From NCBI RefSeq assembly GCF_018343665.1, contig NZ_JAGYPM010000001.1, forward strand, positions 655,239 through 719,238: a DNA stretch of 64,000 nucleotides. Direction: 5' to 3'. Positions 31,552-40,210 of this stretch are shown here, in pieces. The stretch is from Cytobacillus citreus (GTDB taxonomy: Bacteria; Bacillota; Bacilli; Bacillales; Cytobacillaceae). The translations under genes and the position numbers were made by a program. The notes under the pieces are model-generated. The model was not told where the DNA came from. It did not search any database and saw only the letters and a program-made list of their open reading frames with translations. Positions within the stretch are counted from its first letter, which is position 1, and the number at the start of each line of letters is the position of its first letter.

Positions 31552-31582
31552 CAGAGTCAGGGGGGTCCCTCCTGACTCTTTC
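31552..31582 (+). terminator. Rho-independent terminator after pnp
   Basis: A 9-bp stem AGAGTCAGG with CCTGACTCT, a GC-rich loop that can extend it, and TTT. Confidence 0.78.
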
Positions 31583-31639
31583 CATATACATACTAAAAAA
31601 CAAGGATTTTGCTAAAAGTGGCTCGTTCTACCTTGTCCT

Positions 31640-31660
31640 CACTAAACATATTGTTTAGTG
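31640..31660 (+). promoter_or_regulatory. Perfect inverted repeat before ylxY
   Basis: Arms of nine bases, CACTAAACA and TGTTTAGTG, separated by TAT, end directly at the ylxY ribosome binding site (GAAGGAGG). It could be an operator or an RNA hairpin that hides the site. No T tract follows, so it is not a terminator. Confidence 0.5.
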
Positions 31661-31675
31661 AAGGAGGCATGTTAG

Positions 31676-32659
31676 ATGAAGAAAATAACGAGTTTCAGCA
31701 TTATTTTTATATTTGCAATTTTTCTTGTCAATAATCCGTTTACGAACCAATATGTACTAGGATTAAAGTCAGATTCTGTTTTTGTAATGAAGGAAAAAGA
31801 TGTATTATACAAAGAAATTGAAAATAAATCTGAAGATTATTATATTCCACCCCAAGATGCAAAAATTGATCGAGTCTGGAAAGCGATTCCCGGACTTAAT
31901 GGATTACAAGTAGATATAGATGCTTCTTATAAAAAAATGAAGCAAAATGGGATATTTAATGAGGAAAAATTGGTTTTTCAGCAAGTAAAACCAAAAATTA
32001 ATTTAAGCGATTTGCCGCCTAATCCGATATATAAAGGTCATCCAGAAAAACAAATGGTTAGTTTTTTAATAAATGTTGCATGGGGAAATGAATATTTAAC
32101 GGATATGTTAGCAACGCTGAAAAAACATAATGTTTCTGCTAGCTTCTTCTTAGAAGGAAGATGGGCTCAAAATAACCCCGAATTAGCAAGAATGATTGAG
32201 GCTGCTGGACATGAAATTGGCAACCATTCCTTTACACACCCAAATATGGAGATAATATCGTCTAGCAAAACAAGGGAAGAAATACAGAAAACAAATGAAG
32301 TGATTAAGGCAATAACTGAAAAACCAATAAAGTGGTTTGCTCCCCCAAGTGGAAGTTATAGAAATGAAACCGTCCAAATTGCAGCTGAGGAAAACCTAGG
32401 AACAGTGATGTGGACAGTAGATACAGTAGATTGGAGAAAGCCAACTCCTGAACAATTATTGAATCGTGTCATGAGTAAGGTTGACAATGGGTCCATGATC
32501 TTAATGCACCCAACAGATCCTACAGCAAAATCATTAGATCAATTAATTTTGCTGCTAAAGCAAAGAAATTTACAAATCGGAACCGTATCGGAACTTTTAA
32601 GCTCCGAAAGAACGATAGATTATTATAATTTGGGAAAAGGTAATAATGAAAGAAACTAA
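31676..32659 (+). CDS. ylxY: Polysaccharide deacetylase-like protein YlxY, active site degenerate
   Basis: A 327-residue secreted or membrane-anchored protein with an N-terminal hydrophobic segment (about residues 4-20) and a NodB-type deacetylase domain from about residue 120. Of the five NodB motifs, motif 2 (HSFTHPN), motif 4 (VDTVDW) and motif 5 (ILMH) are present. The Asp pair of motif 1 is replaced by LINVAWG and the Arg of motif 3 by Ala (APPSG). The fold is clear but ordinary metal-dependent deacetylation is doubtful. The gene lies between pnp and mlpA, as in B. subtilis, where it is grouped with sporulation genes. GAAGGAGG precedes the ATG. Confidence 0.88.
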   Translation: MKKITSFSIIFIFAIFLVNNPFTNQYVLGLKSDSVFVMKEKDVLYKEIENKSEDYYIPPQDAKIDRVWKAIPGLNGLQVDIDASYKKMKQNGIFNEEKLVFQQVKPKINLSDLPPNPIYKGHPEKQMVSFLINVAWGNEYLTDMLATLKKHNVSASFFLEGRWAQNNPELARMIEAAGHEIGNHSFTHPNMEIISSSKTREEIQKTNEVIKAITEKPIKWFAPPSGSYRNETVQIAAEENLGTVMWTVDTVDWRKPTPEQLLNRVMSKVDNGSMILMHPTDPTAKSLDQLILLLKQRNLQIGTVSELLSSERTIDYYNLGKGNNERN

Positions 32660-32698
32660 CTAGATTCTCGCTTTGTGATAGGAACAGGAGGAAATTAT

Positions 32699-33934
32699 TT
32701 GATTAAGAAATATACATGCCCAAATGGAGTAAGAGTCGTATTAGAAAATATACCAACCGTTCGTTCTGTCGCGATTGGTGTGTGGATTGGGACGGGGTCT
32801 CGCGATGAGAATCTTAAGAATAACGGGATTTCTCATTTTCTTGAACATATGTTTTTTAAAGGTACTAAAACAAGGACTGCTAGAGAGATTGCCGAATCAT
32901 TTGACAGCATTGGCGGTCAAGTGAATGCTTTTACATCAAAGGAATATACTTGTTATTATGCAAAAGTTCTTGATACTCATGCAGATTTTGCACTTGAAGT
33001 ATTAGCCGATATGTTTTTTAATTCTACCTTTGTAAAAGAAGAATTAAATAAAGAGAAAAATGTCGTCTTTGAAGAAATAAAAATGTATGAGGACACTCCT
33101 GATGATATAGTACATGATCTACTTAGTAAGGCGGTCTATGAAAATCATCCTCTCGGTTACCCTATTTTAGGTACTGAAGAAACATTAGATACATTTAATG
33201 GAGATAAACTTAAGGAATATGTTCATAATATGTACACGCCTGATAAAGTGGTCGTTTCAATTGCTGGGAATATTTCCGATTCCTTCATTCGTGAAGTTGA
33301 TAAATATTTTGGTTCTTATGAGGGTGGAAAACACGAAAACGTAGCACAAAACCCTACATTCCACGCTAATCGCATTGTTCGAAAAAAAGAAACAGAGCAA
33401 GCTCATTTATGTATTGGTTTCGAGGGTCTTCAAGTTGGACATGATAATATGTATAACTTAATTATTTTGAATAATATCCTTGGCGGCAGTATGAGTAGTC
33501 GTTTATTCCAAGATGTCAGGGAGCAAAGAGGTCTCGCGTATTCTGTTTTTTCTTACCACTCAGCTTACAAAGATACTGGGATGGTGACTCTTTACGGTGG
33601 AACAGGAGCTAAGCAATTAGATGTTTTATTCGACACAATGCAGGAAACACTAAGAATTTTGAAAAAAGAAGGCATTACAGAAAAAGAATTAAAAAATAGT
33701 AAAGAGCAGCTAAAAGGAAGTCTTATGCTAAGTTTGGAAAGTACAAATAGCAGAATGAGCAGAAACGGGAAAAATGAGCTTCTACTTGGAAGACATCGAT
33801 CTTTAGATGAAATTCTTGAACAAATCGATACAGTTACGAAACAAGGTGTGGATAAAGTGGCAAATTCAATATTTACAGAAAACTATTCAATTGCCCTTAT
33901 TAGTCCTAATGGAGAATTACCGAAAAATATATAA
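32699..33934 (+). CDS. mlpA: M16-family zinc protease MlpA (YmxG)
   Basis: A 411-residue peptidase related to mitochondrial processing peptidase beta. It has the inverted zinc motif HFLEH near residue 49, the downstream Glu in EIKMYEDTPDD, and LGGSMSSRLFQDVREQRGLAYS in the C-terminal half. The start is TTG at 32699, since AGGAGGA lies 6 nt upstream and the protein then begins LIKKYTCPNG-like, as in B. subtilis. The GTG at 32675 lies before that site. Its B. subtilis homologue has been linked to control of aprE-type protease expression; that role is not visible here. Confidence 0.93.
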   Translation: MIKKYTCPNGVRVVLENIPTVRSVAIGVWIGTGSRDENLKNNGISHFLEHMFFKGTKTRTAREIAESFDSIGGQVNAFTSKEYTCYYAKVLDTHADFALEVLADMFFNSTFVKEELNKEKNVVFEEIKMYEDTPDDIVHDLLSKAVYENHPLGYPILGTEETLDTFNGDKLKEYVHNMYTPDKVVVSIAGNISDSFIREVDKYFGSYEGGKHENVAQNPTFHANRIVRKKETEQAHLCIGFEGLQVGHDNMYNLIILNNILGGSMSSRLFQDVREQRGLAYSVFSYHSAYKDTGMVTLYGGTGAKQLDVLFDTMQETLRILKKEGITEKELKNSKEQLKGSLMLSLESTNSRMSRNGKNELLLGRHRSLDEILEQIDTVTKQGVDKVANSIFTENYSIALISPNGELPKNI

Positions 33935-33944
33935 ATATAAATTG

Positions 33945-33981
33945 AAACAGTCTATATGATTTTATAGGCTGTTTTTATTTT
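33945..33981 (+). terminator. Rho-independent terminator after mlpA
   Basis: Arms AAACAGTCTAT and ATAGGCTGTTT (one G-U pair) with an 8-nt loop and a T-rich tail. Confidence 0.78.
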
Positions 33982-34027
33982 TAAATTTAGGATGTGTTAA
34001 AGCGTAGTGTTGATAATGCTATTTTGT

Positions 34028-34218
34028 TGTTGATTCTCGCTGCAGGCGCGAGATCCTCGAAAATGCATTCGCATTTCCTTCGTGCGGTGTTTATTCGGGG
34101 TCGATTATTCAACGTCCTGCGGGAGAAGCGAGTCAAAGGGAGACCCCGCAGGAGCGATAGCGACGAGGAGGCTTCCGGACCGCACGCTACGCTTTAGTGC
34201 CTGAAACGGAAATCAACA
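34028..34218. repeat. 191-bp interspersed repeat with 8-bp inverted ends
   Basis: It is bounded by TGTTGATT and AATCAACA. It is richer in G and C than its surroundings and contains an internal inverted repeat CCTGCGGG / CCCCGCAGG around 34113-34154. It resembles the abundant intergenic palindromic elements I know from Bacillaceae genomes. It encodes no credible protein; an open frame of 67 codons overlapping it lacks a ribosome binding site. Confidence 0.65.
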
Positions 34219-34308
34219 GAGAAGTTTAACATTGCCTAAATTTAAAGTATATCTTTTCCCTAGTATGGGAAATATCTAGCTACGACGTACAGGACGAATG
34301 TGTGACCG

Positions 34309-34369
34309 CTAAGGAAAGTGCTGTGAATAATCTTCGCAGTAACAATCTGAACTTAGATTGTTCCGAAGG
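34309..34369 (-). repeat. 60-bp interspersed repeat, reverse orientation
   Basis: The reverse complement of this stretch matches 13282-13343 with roughly 80 percent identity, sharing CCTTCGGAACAATC, GAT.GTTAC, GATTATTC and TTTCCTTAG in order. The flank at 34282-34299 (TACGACGTACAGGAC) resembles 45871-45885. The spacer between mlpA and ymxH (33935-34447) therefore consists of a terminator and two different repeats. Confidence 0.6.
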
Positions 34370-34447
34370 AGATTATGTTTTTCTTAGTATAAAAGCTTTT
34401 TTTCAATGATATGAATATATAGAGGAGGAGGAATGGAGGGGATAAGG

Positions 34448-34690
34448 ATGAGACTTAGCGAACTAAGCGGAAAAGAAATCGTCGATGTAAAGAGAGCAGA
34501 AAGATTAGGGGTTTTGGGTCAGACTGACCTTGAAATTAATGAAAAAAGTGGACAAATACAATCATTAGTCATCCCATCTTTAAAATGGTTTGGACTCAAG
34601 AGACAGGGTGAAGAAATAAGAGTACCTTGGAGTCATATAAAAAAAATTGGATCAGATATGATTATTTTAGATATGCCGGAGGAGGAGTAA
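34448..34690 (+). CDS. ymxH: PRC-barrel YlmC/YmxH-family protein
   Basis: An 80-residue PRC-barrel protein starting MRLSELSGKEIVDVKRAERL. The fold is often a small protein- or RNA-binding barrel. It sits between mlpA and dpaA, as in B. subtilis, and homologues are often near sporulation genes. The ATG at 34448 fits the family start and has GGAGGGG upstream. The ATG at 34433 follows another AGGAGG at a short spacing and cannot be excluded. The function is not established. Confidence 0.88.
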   Translation: MRLSELSGKEIVDVKRAERLGVLGQTDLEINEKSGQIQSLVIPSLKWFGLKRQGEEIRVPWSHIKKIGSDMIILDMPEEE

Positions 34691-34729
34691 TCAATTATAT
34701 TAATCCTTAATTGAATAGATAATCCGTTT

Positions 34730-34781
34730 TGGGCTGTCTCGCAAGTCTATTTAATGACTTTGAGGCATCCCTTTTCTTTTT
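34730..34781 (+). terminator. Terminator after ymxH
   Basis: Bases 34731-34747 pair with 34756-34771 (GGGCTGTCTC and AAGTC with GACTT, GAG and CATCCC, one bulge and one mismatch), followed by a T-rich stretch. It separates ymxH from dpaA. Confidence 0.7.
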
Positions 34782-34877
34782 GTGGAAAGCTCACCGAATT
34801 ACGCTAACATACATAAGATGTTGAAGTAGTTAATAAAAACAATACCTGTTCATTCTTTAGAAGAAGGTGAGGGTTTC

Positions 34878-35780
34878 ATGCTAACAGACGTACAAATCGC
34901 TGTCATCGGCGGTGATGCGAGGCAGTTAGAAATCATTCGGAATTTAACCGAATTGGATGCCAAGCTTTCATTAATTGGCTTTGAACAATTAGACCATGCC
35001 TTTACAGGGGCTGTCAAAGAAAAAATAGATGAAGTGGAGTTTTCAAATAAAGATGTTGTTATATTACCAGTGCCGGGTACAAGTCTAGATGGTCAAATAG
35101 AAACGATATTTTCAAATGAAAAGGTGATATTGAGAAAAGAGATGCTATTGGAAACACCTCCACATTGTACAATTTACTCTGGTATTAGCAATTCATATTT
35201 AGATAGTATTACAAAACAAGCAAATAGGCGACTCGTTAATCTATTTGAACGTGATGATGTTGCTATCTATAATTCAATTCCAACAGTAGAAGGAACTATT
35301 ATGATGGCTATTCAGCATACTGATATAACCATCCATGGATCAAACATTACAGTTCTTGGCTTAGGAAGAGTAGGAATGAGTGTGGCTAGAATCTTTGATG
35401 CACTCGGAGCAAAAGTAAAAGTAGGTGCAAGGAAAACGGAACATATTGCAAGGATAACTGAAATGGGGCTGAACCCTTTTCATTTGAATGATTTAGAAAA
35501 TGAAATTAAAGACGCAGATATTTGCATTAATACCATTCCTCATTTGGTTTTTACGTCCTCTGTTATTGCAAAGATGCCTGTTCATACATTAATTATCGAT
35601 CTAGCCTCAAAGCCTGGGGGAACAGATTTCAGATATGCAGAAAAAAGGGGAATCAAGGCTCTGCTTGCCCCTGGATTACCTGGAATTGTTGCTCCGAAAA
35701 CAGCAGGGAAAATATTAGCGAAAGTTCTTTCTCAGCTAATACAAGATGATATGAAGATCCGAAAGGGGAATAAAAAATGA
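34878..35780 (+). CDS. dpaA: Dipicolinate synthase subunit A
   Basis: DpaA (SpoVFA) with DpaB converts dihydrodipicolinate to dipicolinic acid in the mother cell, for import into the spore core. The 300-residue protein opens with the motif IAVIGGDARQLEIIR and has an NAD-binding Rossmann motif VLGLGRVGMSVARIF near residue 160 and LLAPGLPGIVAPKTAG near the end. GAAGGTGAGGG precedes the ATG. It overlaps dpaB by 4 bases. In B. subtilis this operon is SigK-dependent; no convincing SigK promoter was identified here. Confidence 0.95.
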   Translation: MLTDVQIAVIGGDARQLEIIRNLTELDAKLSLIGFEQLDHAFTGAVKEKIDEVEFSNKDVVILPVPGTSLDGQIETIFSNEKVILRKEMLLETPPHCTIYSGISNSYLDSITKQANRRLVNLFERDDVAIYNSIPTVEGTIMMAIQHTDITIHGSNITVLGLGRVGMSVARIFDALGAKVKVGARKTEHIARITEMGLNPFHLNDLENEIKDADICINTIPHLVFTSSVIAKMPVHTLIIDLASKPGGTDFRYAEKRGIKALLAPGLPGIVAPKTAGKILAKVLSQLIQDDMKIRKGNKK

Positions 35781-36376
35781 GTTTAAAAGGAAAACGTATC
35801 GGCTTTGGTCTAACAGGGTCACATTGTACGTATGATGAGGTGTTCCCAGAAATTGAGAAGCTTGTTCAGTCAGGAGCTGAGGTACTTCCGGTTGTAACGT
35901 TTACAGTGAAAAGTACAGAAACAAGATTTGGAAAAGGTGAGGATTGGGTTCAAAGAATTGAAGATTTGACAGGGAATAAAGTGATTGACTCGATTGTCAA
36001 AGCAGAGCCTCTAGGTCCAAAAATACCATTGGATTGTATGGTCATTGCACCATTAACAGGTAATTCCATGAGTAAATTTGCTAATGCCATGACAGATTCC
36101 CCGGTTTTAATGGCAGCTAAAGCAACATTAAGAAATCAGAGGCCTGTTGTTTTAGGAATGTCAACAAATGATGCGCTTGGATTAAATGGAGTAAATTTAA
36201 TGAGACTAATGGCAACAAAAAACATTTACTTTATTCCGTTTGGCCAAGATGACCCTGTAAAGAAGCCGAATTCTATGGTTGCAAGGATGACTGCACTCAC
36301 TGAAACAATTGAATCAGCCATTAATGGCAGGCAGTTACAGCCAGTTATTGTTGAAAAATATAAAGACGAAATGTAA
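35777..36376 (+). CDS. dpaB: Dipicolinate synthase subunit B
   Basis: DpaB (SpoVFB) is a flavoprotein of the UbiX/Dfp-like fold and the partner of DpaA. The 199-residue protein has IGFGLTGSHCTYDEVFPEI at the start, MVIAPLTGNSMSKFANAMTDSPVLMA in the middle, and the RPVVLGMSTNDALG loop, typical of the FMN fold. It starts within the dpaA stop (ATGA), as expected of equal subunits. Genes for the substrate pathway (asd, dapG, dapA) follow directly. Confidence 0.95.
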   Translation: MSLKGKRIGFGLTGSHCTYDEVFPEIEKLVQSGAEVLPVVTFTVKSTETRFGKGEDWVQRIEDLTGNKVIDSIVKAEPLGPKIPLDCMVIAPLTGNSMSKFANAMTDSPVLMAAKATLRNQRPVVLGMSTNDALGLNGVNLMRLMATKNIYFIPFGQDDPVKKPNSMVARMTALTETIESAINGRQLQPVIVEKYKDEM

Positions 36377-36382
36377 CCCCTG

Positions 36383-36483
36383 TTTTCTAGCAAAAGTTTA
36401 TTACTTTAAAGAACGAATATGTTAAAATGGATTCTATTATAAGAAAATTCATTAAGTTTTTTATTGTGCTTTTTGCTAGAAAA
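36383..36483. promoter_or_regulatory. Widely spaced inverted repeat around the asd promoter region
   Basis: TTTTCTAGCAAAA at 36383-36395 is an exact reverse complement of 36471-36483. Between them lies a candidate extended -10 (TG, one base, TAAAAT at 36423-36428). Readthrough RNA from dpaB could fold a long hairpin; RNA starting inside would not. The functional meaning is inference. Confidence 0.42.
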
Positions 36484-36512
36484 ATATATTTAATTGAGAG
36501 GGGAATGTATTA

Positions 36513-37562
36513 ATGGAACAGAAAAAAGGATATCATATTGCAGTATTAGGCGCTACAGGTGCAGTTGGTCAACAAATGATACAATCATTAGAGAAAAAGG
36601 ATTTCCCTATTTCGAGGTTAACATTACTTTCCTCTGCCCGTTCAGCAGGAAATACAGTTCGATATAAAGGTGAAAAGCTAACCGTACAGGAAGCAACGTC
36701 TGAAAGTTTTGCAGACGTGGATATTGCTCTATTCAGTGCTGGAGGAAGTGTATCTAAAGAATTTGCACGGCATGCGGTTGCACATGGAGCCATTGTTGTC
36801 GATAATACGAGTGCTTTCAGAATGGATGAAAATGTTCCTCTTGTAGTTTCTGAAGTGAATGAAGGAGATATCCATAATCATAAAGGAATCATCGCGAATC
36901 CTAACTGTTCGACCATACAAATGGTCGTTGCACTAGAGCCTATCCGTCAAAAATTCGGTCTTGAAAAAGTGATTGTTTCTACTTATCAAGCTGTGTCAGG
37001 ATCAGGTGCTGCTGCAGTTGAAGAACTCAAAGAGCAATCAAAAGCGATATTAAATGAAGAGCCATATGAACCAGCCATTCTTCCTGTAAAAGGAGATAAA
37101 AAACATTATCAAATAGCATTTAATGCTATTCCACAAATTGATAAATTCGACGAGAACGGATTTACTTTTGAAGAGATGAAAATGATTAATGAAACGAAGA
37201 AAATCATGCATCTTCCTGAACTTCAGGTAGCCGCTACTTGTGTTCGATTACCTGTTGCAACTGGTCACTCCGAATCAATCTATTTTGAAGTGAATGAAGA
37301 AGGAGTGAGCTCTCAAGAAATTAAAGAATTGTTAAAAAATGCACCAGGAATTGTTTTACAGGATGATCCAGAAAATCAAATATATCCAATGCCCGCAGAT
37401 TGTGTAGGAAAATGTGATGTTTTTGTTGGTCGGATTCGTAAGGATTTAGATAATTCAAAAGGATTTCACATGTGGGTCGTATCTGACAATCTACTGAAAG
37501 GAGCAGCATGGAACTCTGTTCAAATTGCAGAGAGTTTAATTAATCTTGGTTTAGTAAAGTAA
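36513..37562 (+). CDS. asd: Aspartate-semialdehyde dehydrogenase
   Basis: Asd reduces aspartyl phosphate to the semialdehyde, precursor of lysine, threonine, methionine, cell-wall diaminopimelate and dipicolinate. The 349-residue protein has an NADP motif [13 protein letters not shown], the catalytic Cys132 in [10 protein letters not shown], and [12 protein letters not shown] near residue 250 with the catalytic His. GAGAGGGGA precedes the ATG. It is the first gene of asd-dapG-dapA, the route feeding DpaAB just upstream. Confidence 0.96.
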   Translation: MEQKKGYHIAVLGATGAVGQQMIQSLEKKDFPISRLTLLSSARSAGNTVRYKGEKLTVQEATSESFADVDIALFSAGGSVSKEFARHAVAHGAIVVDNTSAFRMDENVPLVVSEVNEGDIHNHKGIIANPNCSTIQMVVALEPIRQKFGLEKVIVSTYQAVSGSGAAAVEELKEQSKAILNEEPYEPAILPVKGDKKHYQIAFNAIPQIDKFDENGFTFEEMKMINETKKIMHLPELQVAATCVRLPVATGHSESIYFEVNEEGVSSQEIKELLKNAPGIVLQDDPENQIYPMPADCVGKCDVFVGRIRKDLDNSKGFHMWVVSDNLLKGAAWNSVQIAESLINLGLVK

Positions 37563-37736
37563 GATGATAGGTTCCATTTAAGCATACAATTTCTTTGGTG
37601 GTGTGAGCGTAGCCAAGCAGTAATTAACAATATCTAAGCTACCTTTTAATCAGAATTATTCGATGCGTTTATTATATATAGCAAAGCTCCGCCCCTTCAT
37701 TTATTACAAAGAAGAGATTTTTATAGAGGTGTAGCA

Positions 37737-38981
37737 ATGAAAATAATTGTACAAAAATATGGGGGCACGTCTGTTCGTGATGCGGCAAGTCGAGCATATG
37801 CATTAAAGCATATTAAAAAAGCATTGTCTGATGGGGGTAAGGTAGTAGTTGTTGTATCAGCCATGGGTAGAAAAGGTGATCCTTATGCAACTGATACTTT
37901 TCTATCCTTGATTGAAACAAAAAAAACGATGATCAATAAAAGAGAAAGTGATCTTTTACTATCTTGTGGAGAAGTCATTTCTAGTATTGTTTTTACGAAT
38001 ATGCTTTTAGAAAATGGGATTCATGCTACAGCTTTAACTGGCGCACAGGCAGGCTTTCGGACTAATAATGAGCATACAAATGCAAAAATTATTGATATGA
38101 AATGTGATCGGTTATTTAAAGAGCTTGAAGTATATGATGTCATTGTTGTTGCGGGATTTCAGGGGATTGCCAAAAATGGGGATGTGACGACGATAGGGAG
38201 AGGTGGAAGTGATACTTCTGCCGCAGCTCTAGGTGCTGCATTAAATGCAGAATGGATTGATATATTTACGGATGTTGATGGTATCATGACAGCTGATCCT
38301 CGTATTGCAGAAAATGCCCGTCCTTTATCTGTTGTTACTTACACAGAAGTGTGCAATATGGCCTATCAGGGGGCAAAGGTTATTCATCCACGTGCAGTGG
38401 AGATGGCTATGCAGGCGAAGATCCCAATTCGAATTCGTTCAACTTATAGTGATCACTTAGGTACTCTCGTTACAACATTAAATAAAGAACGAAGAGGGAT
38501 AGATTTTAGAGAACGAATTGTAACAGGAATTGCCCATCTTTCCAACATCACACAAATTAAGGTTCAGGCCAAAAAGGATCAATATAATTTGCAGGCAGAA
38601 GTATTTAAAGCAATGGCAAATGAAGGAATTAGCGTGGACTTTATCAATATTTATCCGAATGGTGTTAATTATACAGTAACTGAAGAAATGACGGATAGAG
38701 CAATTGAAATTTTGAAAGACTTAGGCCATAATCCATTAGTAGAGAAGGAGTGTGCAAAGGTTTCAGTAGTTGGCGCTGGCATGCAAGGTGTACCAGGAGT
38801 GGCATCCAAAATTGTAACAGCATTATCTGAACAAGAAATAAGAATTTTACAATCTGCAGATAGTCATACTACCATTTGGGTGCTAGTAAAGCAAAATGAT
38901 CTAATTAAAGCGGTAAATGCTTTACATGATACATTTCAATTAGAAAAAGATCATTCCTTGTACGAGAAAACTGATATATAA
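37737..38981 (+). CDS. dapG: Aspartokinase I (diaminopimelate-sensitive type)
   Basis: Phosphorylates aspartate, the first step of the aspartate family pathway. The 414-residue protein has KYGGTS at residues 7-12, the GRGGSDTSAAALGAALNA substrate and nucleotide loop near residue 160, and two C-terminal ACT domains (from about residues 265 and 345). By position between asd and dapA it is orthologous to B. subtilis DapG, whose activity is inhibited by meso-diaminopimelate. AGAGGTG precedes the ATG. The 174-bp spacer before it shows no recognisable riboswitch. Confidence 0.95.
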   Translation: MKIIVQKYGGTSVRDAASRAYALKHIKKALSDGGKVVVVVSAMGRKGDPYATDTFLSLIETKKTMINKRESDLLLSCGEVISSIVFTNMLLENGIHATALTGAQAGFRTNNEHTNAKIIDMKCDRLFKELEVYDVIVVAGFQGIAKNGDVTTIGRGGSDTSAAALGAALNAEWIDIFTDVDGIMTADPRIAENARPLSVVTYTEVCNMAYQGAKVIHPRAVEMAMQAKIPIRIRSTYSDHLGTLVTTLNKERRGIDFRERIVTGIAHLSNITQIKVQAKKDQYNLQAEVFKAMANEGISVDFINIYPNGVNYTVTEEMTDRAIEILKDLGHNPLVEKECAKVSVVGAGMQGVPGVASKIVTALSEQEIRILQSADSHTTIWVLVKQNDLIKAVNALHDTFQLEKDHSLYEKTDI

Positions 38982-39004
38982 AGTTAAGTAAAGGGAGTGT
39001 AGTA

Positions 39005-39871
39005 ATGATTCAATTTGGCCGGATTTCAACTGCGATGGTTACCCCATTTGATAAAAAGGGACATATTGATTTTCCAAAAACGACACAGCTAATAAATTAT
39101 TTAATTGAAAATGGAACTGAGTCCCTTGTTGTTGCAGGAACAACTGGTGAATCTCCTACTTTATCGAAAGAGGAAAAATTGGCATTATTTAAGCATGTTG
39201 TGAAAATAGTTGATAATAGAATTCCAGTTATAGCAGGAACAGGCAGCAATGACACATACGCTTCAATTGAATTAACGAAAAAGGCAGAACAAATTGGTGT
39301 TGACGCGATTATGGTTGTTGCACCTTACTACAATAAGCCAAATCAAGAAGGGCTATATCAGCACTTTAAGGAAATTGCTGTAAATACCAAACTGCCAATA
39401 ATGGTTTATAATATTCCTGGGAGGACTGCAGTTAATATTTCCCCAGAGACGATTATTCGACTTTCTAAAATTCCCAATATTATTGCTGTCAAGGAAGCAA
39501 GCGGCGACTTGAATACAATGGCAAAAATTATCGCAGAAACGGAAGACCATTTCCTTTTATACAGCGGTGATGATGGATTAACGATTCCGGTTATGGCAAT
39601 AGGTGGAAAAGGTGTAGTTTCTGTTGCTTCTCATGTAATAGGAAATGAGCTTCTAGAAATGGTTCAGGCATTTTTGGAAGGTCAAACTGATAAAGCTGCA
39701 AAACTGCATCAGAAGCTTTTACCAATCATGGAAGGCCTTTTCACAGCACCTAACCCAGCACCAATTAAAACAGCTCTTCAACTTAAAGGATTTGATGTTG
39801 GTTCAGTCCGTTTACCATTAGTTCCGTTAACAGAGGATGAAAGAAAAACTTTATCAGCACTTATTATTTAG
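39005..39871 (+). CDS. dapA: 4-hydroxy-tetrahydrodipicolinate synthase
   Basis: DapA condenses aspartate semialdehyde with pyruvate at the head of the lysine/diaminopimelate branch, and in spores feeds dipicolinate synthesis. The 288-residue (beta/alpha)8 barrel has the GTTGESPTL loop near residue 45, Tyr135 in VYNIPGRT, and the Schiff-base Lys163 in AVKEASGD. AAGGGAG precedes the ATG. A terminator follows. Confidence 0.97.
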   Translation: MIQFGRISTAMVTPFDKKGHIDFPKTTQLINYLIENGTESLVVAGTTGESPTLSKEEKLALFKHVVKIVDNRIPVIAGTGSNDTYASIELTKKAEQIGVDAIMVVAPYYNKPNQEGLYQHFKEIAVNTKLPIMVYNIPGRTAVNISPETIIRLSKIPNIIAVKEASGDLNTMAKIIAETEDHFLLYSGDDGLTIPVMAIGGKGVVSVASHVIGNELLEMVQAFLEGQTDKAAKLHQKLLPIMEGLFTAPNPAPIKTALQLKGFDVGSVRLPLVPLTEDERKTLSALII

Positions 39872-39885
39872 AAAAAGAATTCAAT

Positions 39886-39919
39886 GGAGCCAATCAGTTT
39901 TAGTTCTGATTGGCTTTTC
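39886..39919 (+). terminator. Rho-independent terminator after dapA
   Basis: A 10-bp stem AGCCAATCAG with CTGATTGGCT, an 8-nt loop and TTTT. Confidence 0.88.
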
Positions 39920-39944
39920 CATGTAGCTGATTGCTGGGCCCATC

Positions 39945-40070
39945 CGCTTTTCTTCTTGACCAGCTTCTGGTGCCATCGGCTCGAGGTCATAAGCCAATCC
40001 TCCCAGAAAGGAAAAGAACACCTTTCTGAGAGGCTCGTCTTATGCTTGTCGCCGATAAGCAGGCCCCATC
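39945..40070. repeat. 126-bp palindromic interspersed repeat, copy 1
   Basis: First of a tandem pair with a 126-bp period (ggtcat at 39985 and 40111). The core is an imperfect palindrome from cataagccaatcctccc to aggctcgtcttatg, with a hairpin AGAAAGG / CCTTTCT. It fills most of the dapA-rnjB spacer (39872-40288). An open frame of 121 codons through both copies is an accident of the repeat. Confidence 0.75.
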
Positions 40071-40210
40071 CGCTTTTCTTCTTGAACAGCTTCAGCGCCT
40101 ACCCCCTCGAGGTCATAAGCCAATTCGTCCAGAAGGTTAAAAAGCAACCTTCTAGCCGACTCGTCTTATGCTTGTCGAGGGTGAGCGAGGCGCTTCCGCT
40201 TTTCTTCTTG
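40071..40210. repeat. 126-bp palindromic interspersed repeat, copy 2
   Basis: The second tandem copy. Its core hairpin is AGAAGGTT / AACCTTCT; arms differ from copy 1 at paired positions, which suggests structure is preserved. Its right end cgcttccgcttttcttcttg runs into the -35 box of rnjB. Confidence 0.75.

Noticed and set aside
33994-34197. Open frame of 67 codons on the + strand
   Set aside because: It overlaps the interspersed repeat at 34028-34218, has no ribosome binding site, is Arg/Ser-rich from repeat composition, and does not look like any family.
34782-34877. SigK promoter of dpaA
   Set aside because: CATACATAA near 34810 resembles the SigK -10, but no -35 at suitable spacing was found.
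37563-37736. Lysine riboswitch (L box) before dapG
   Set aside because: The spacer is only 174 bp and lacks the expected multi-helix core and terminator.
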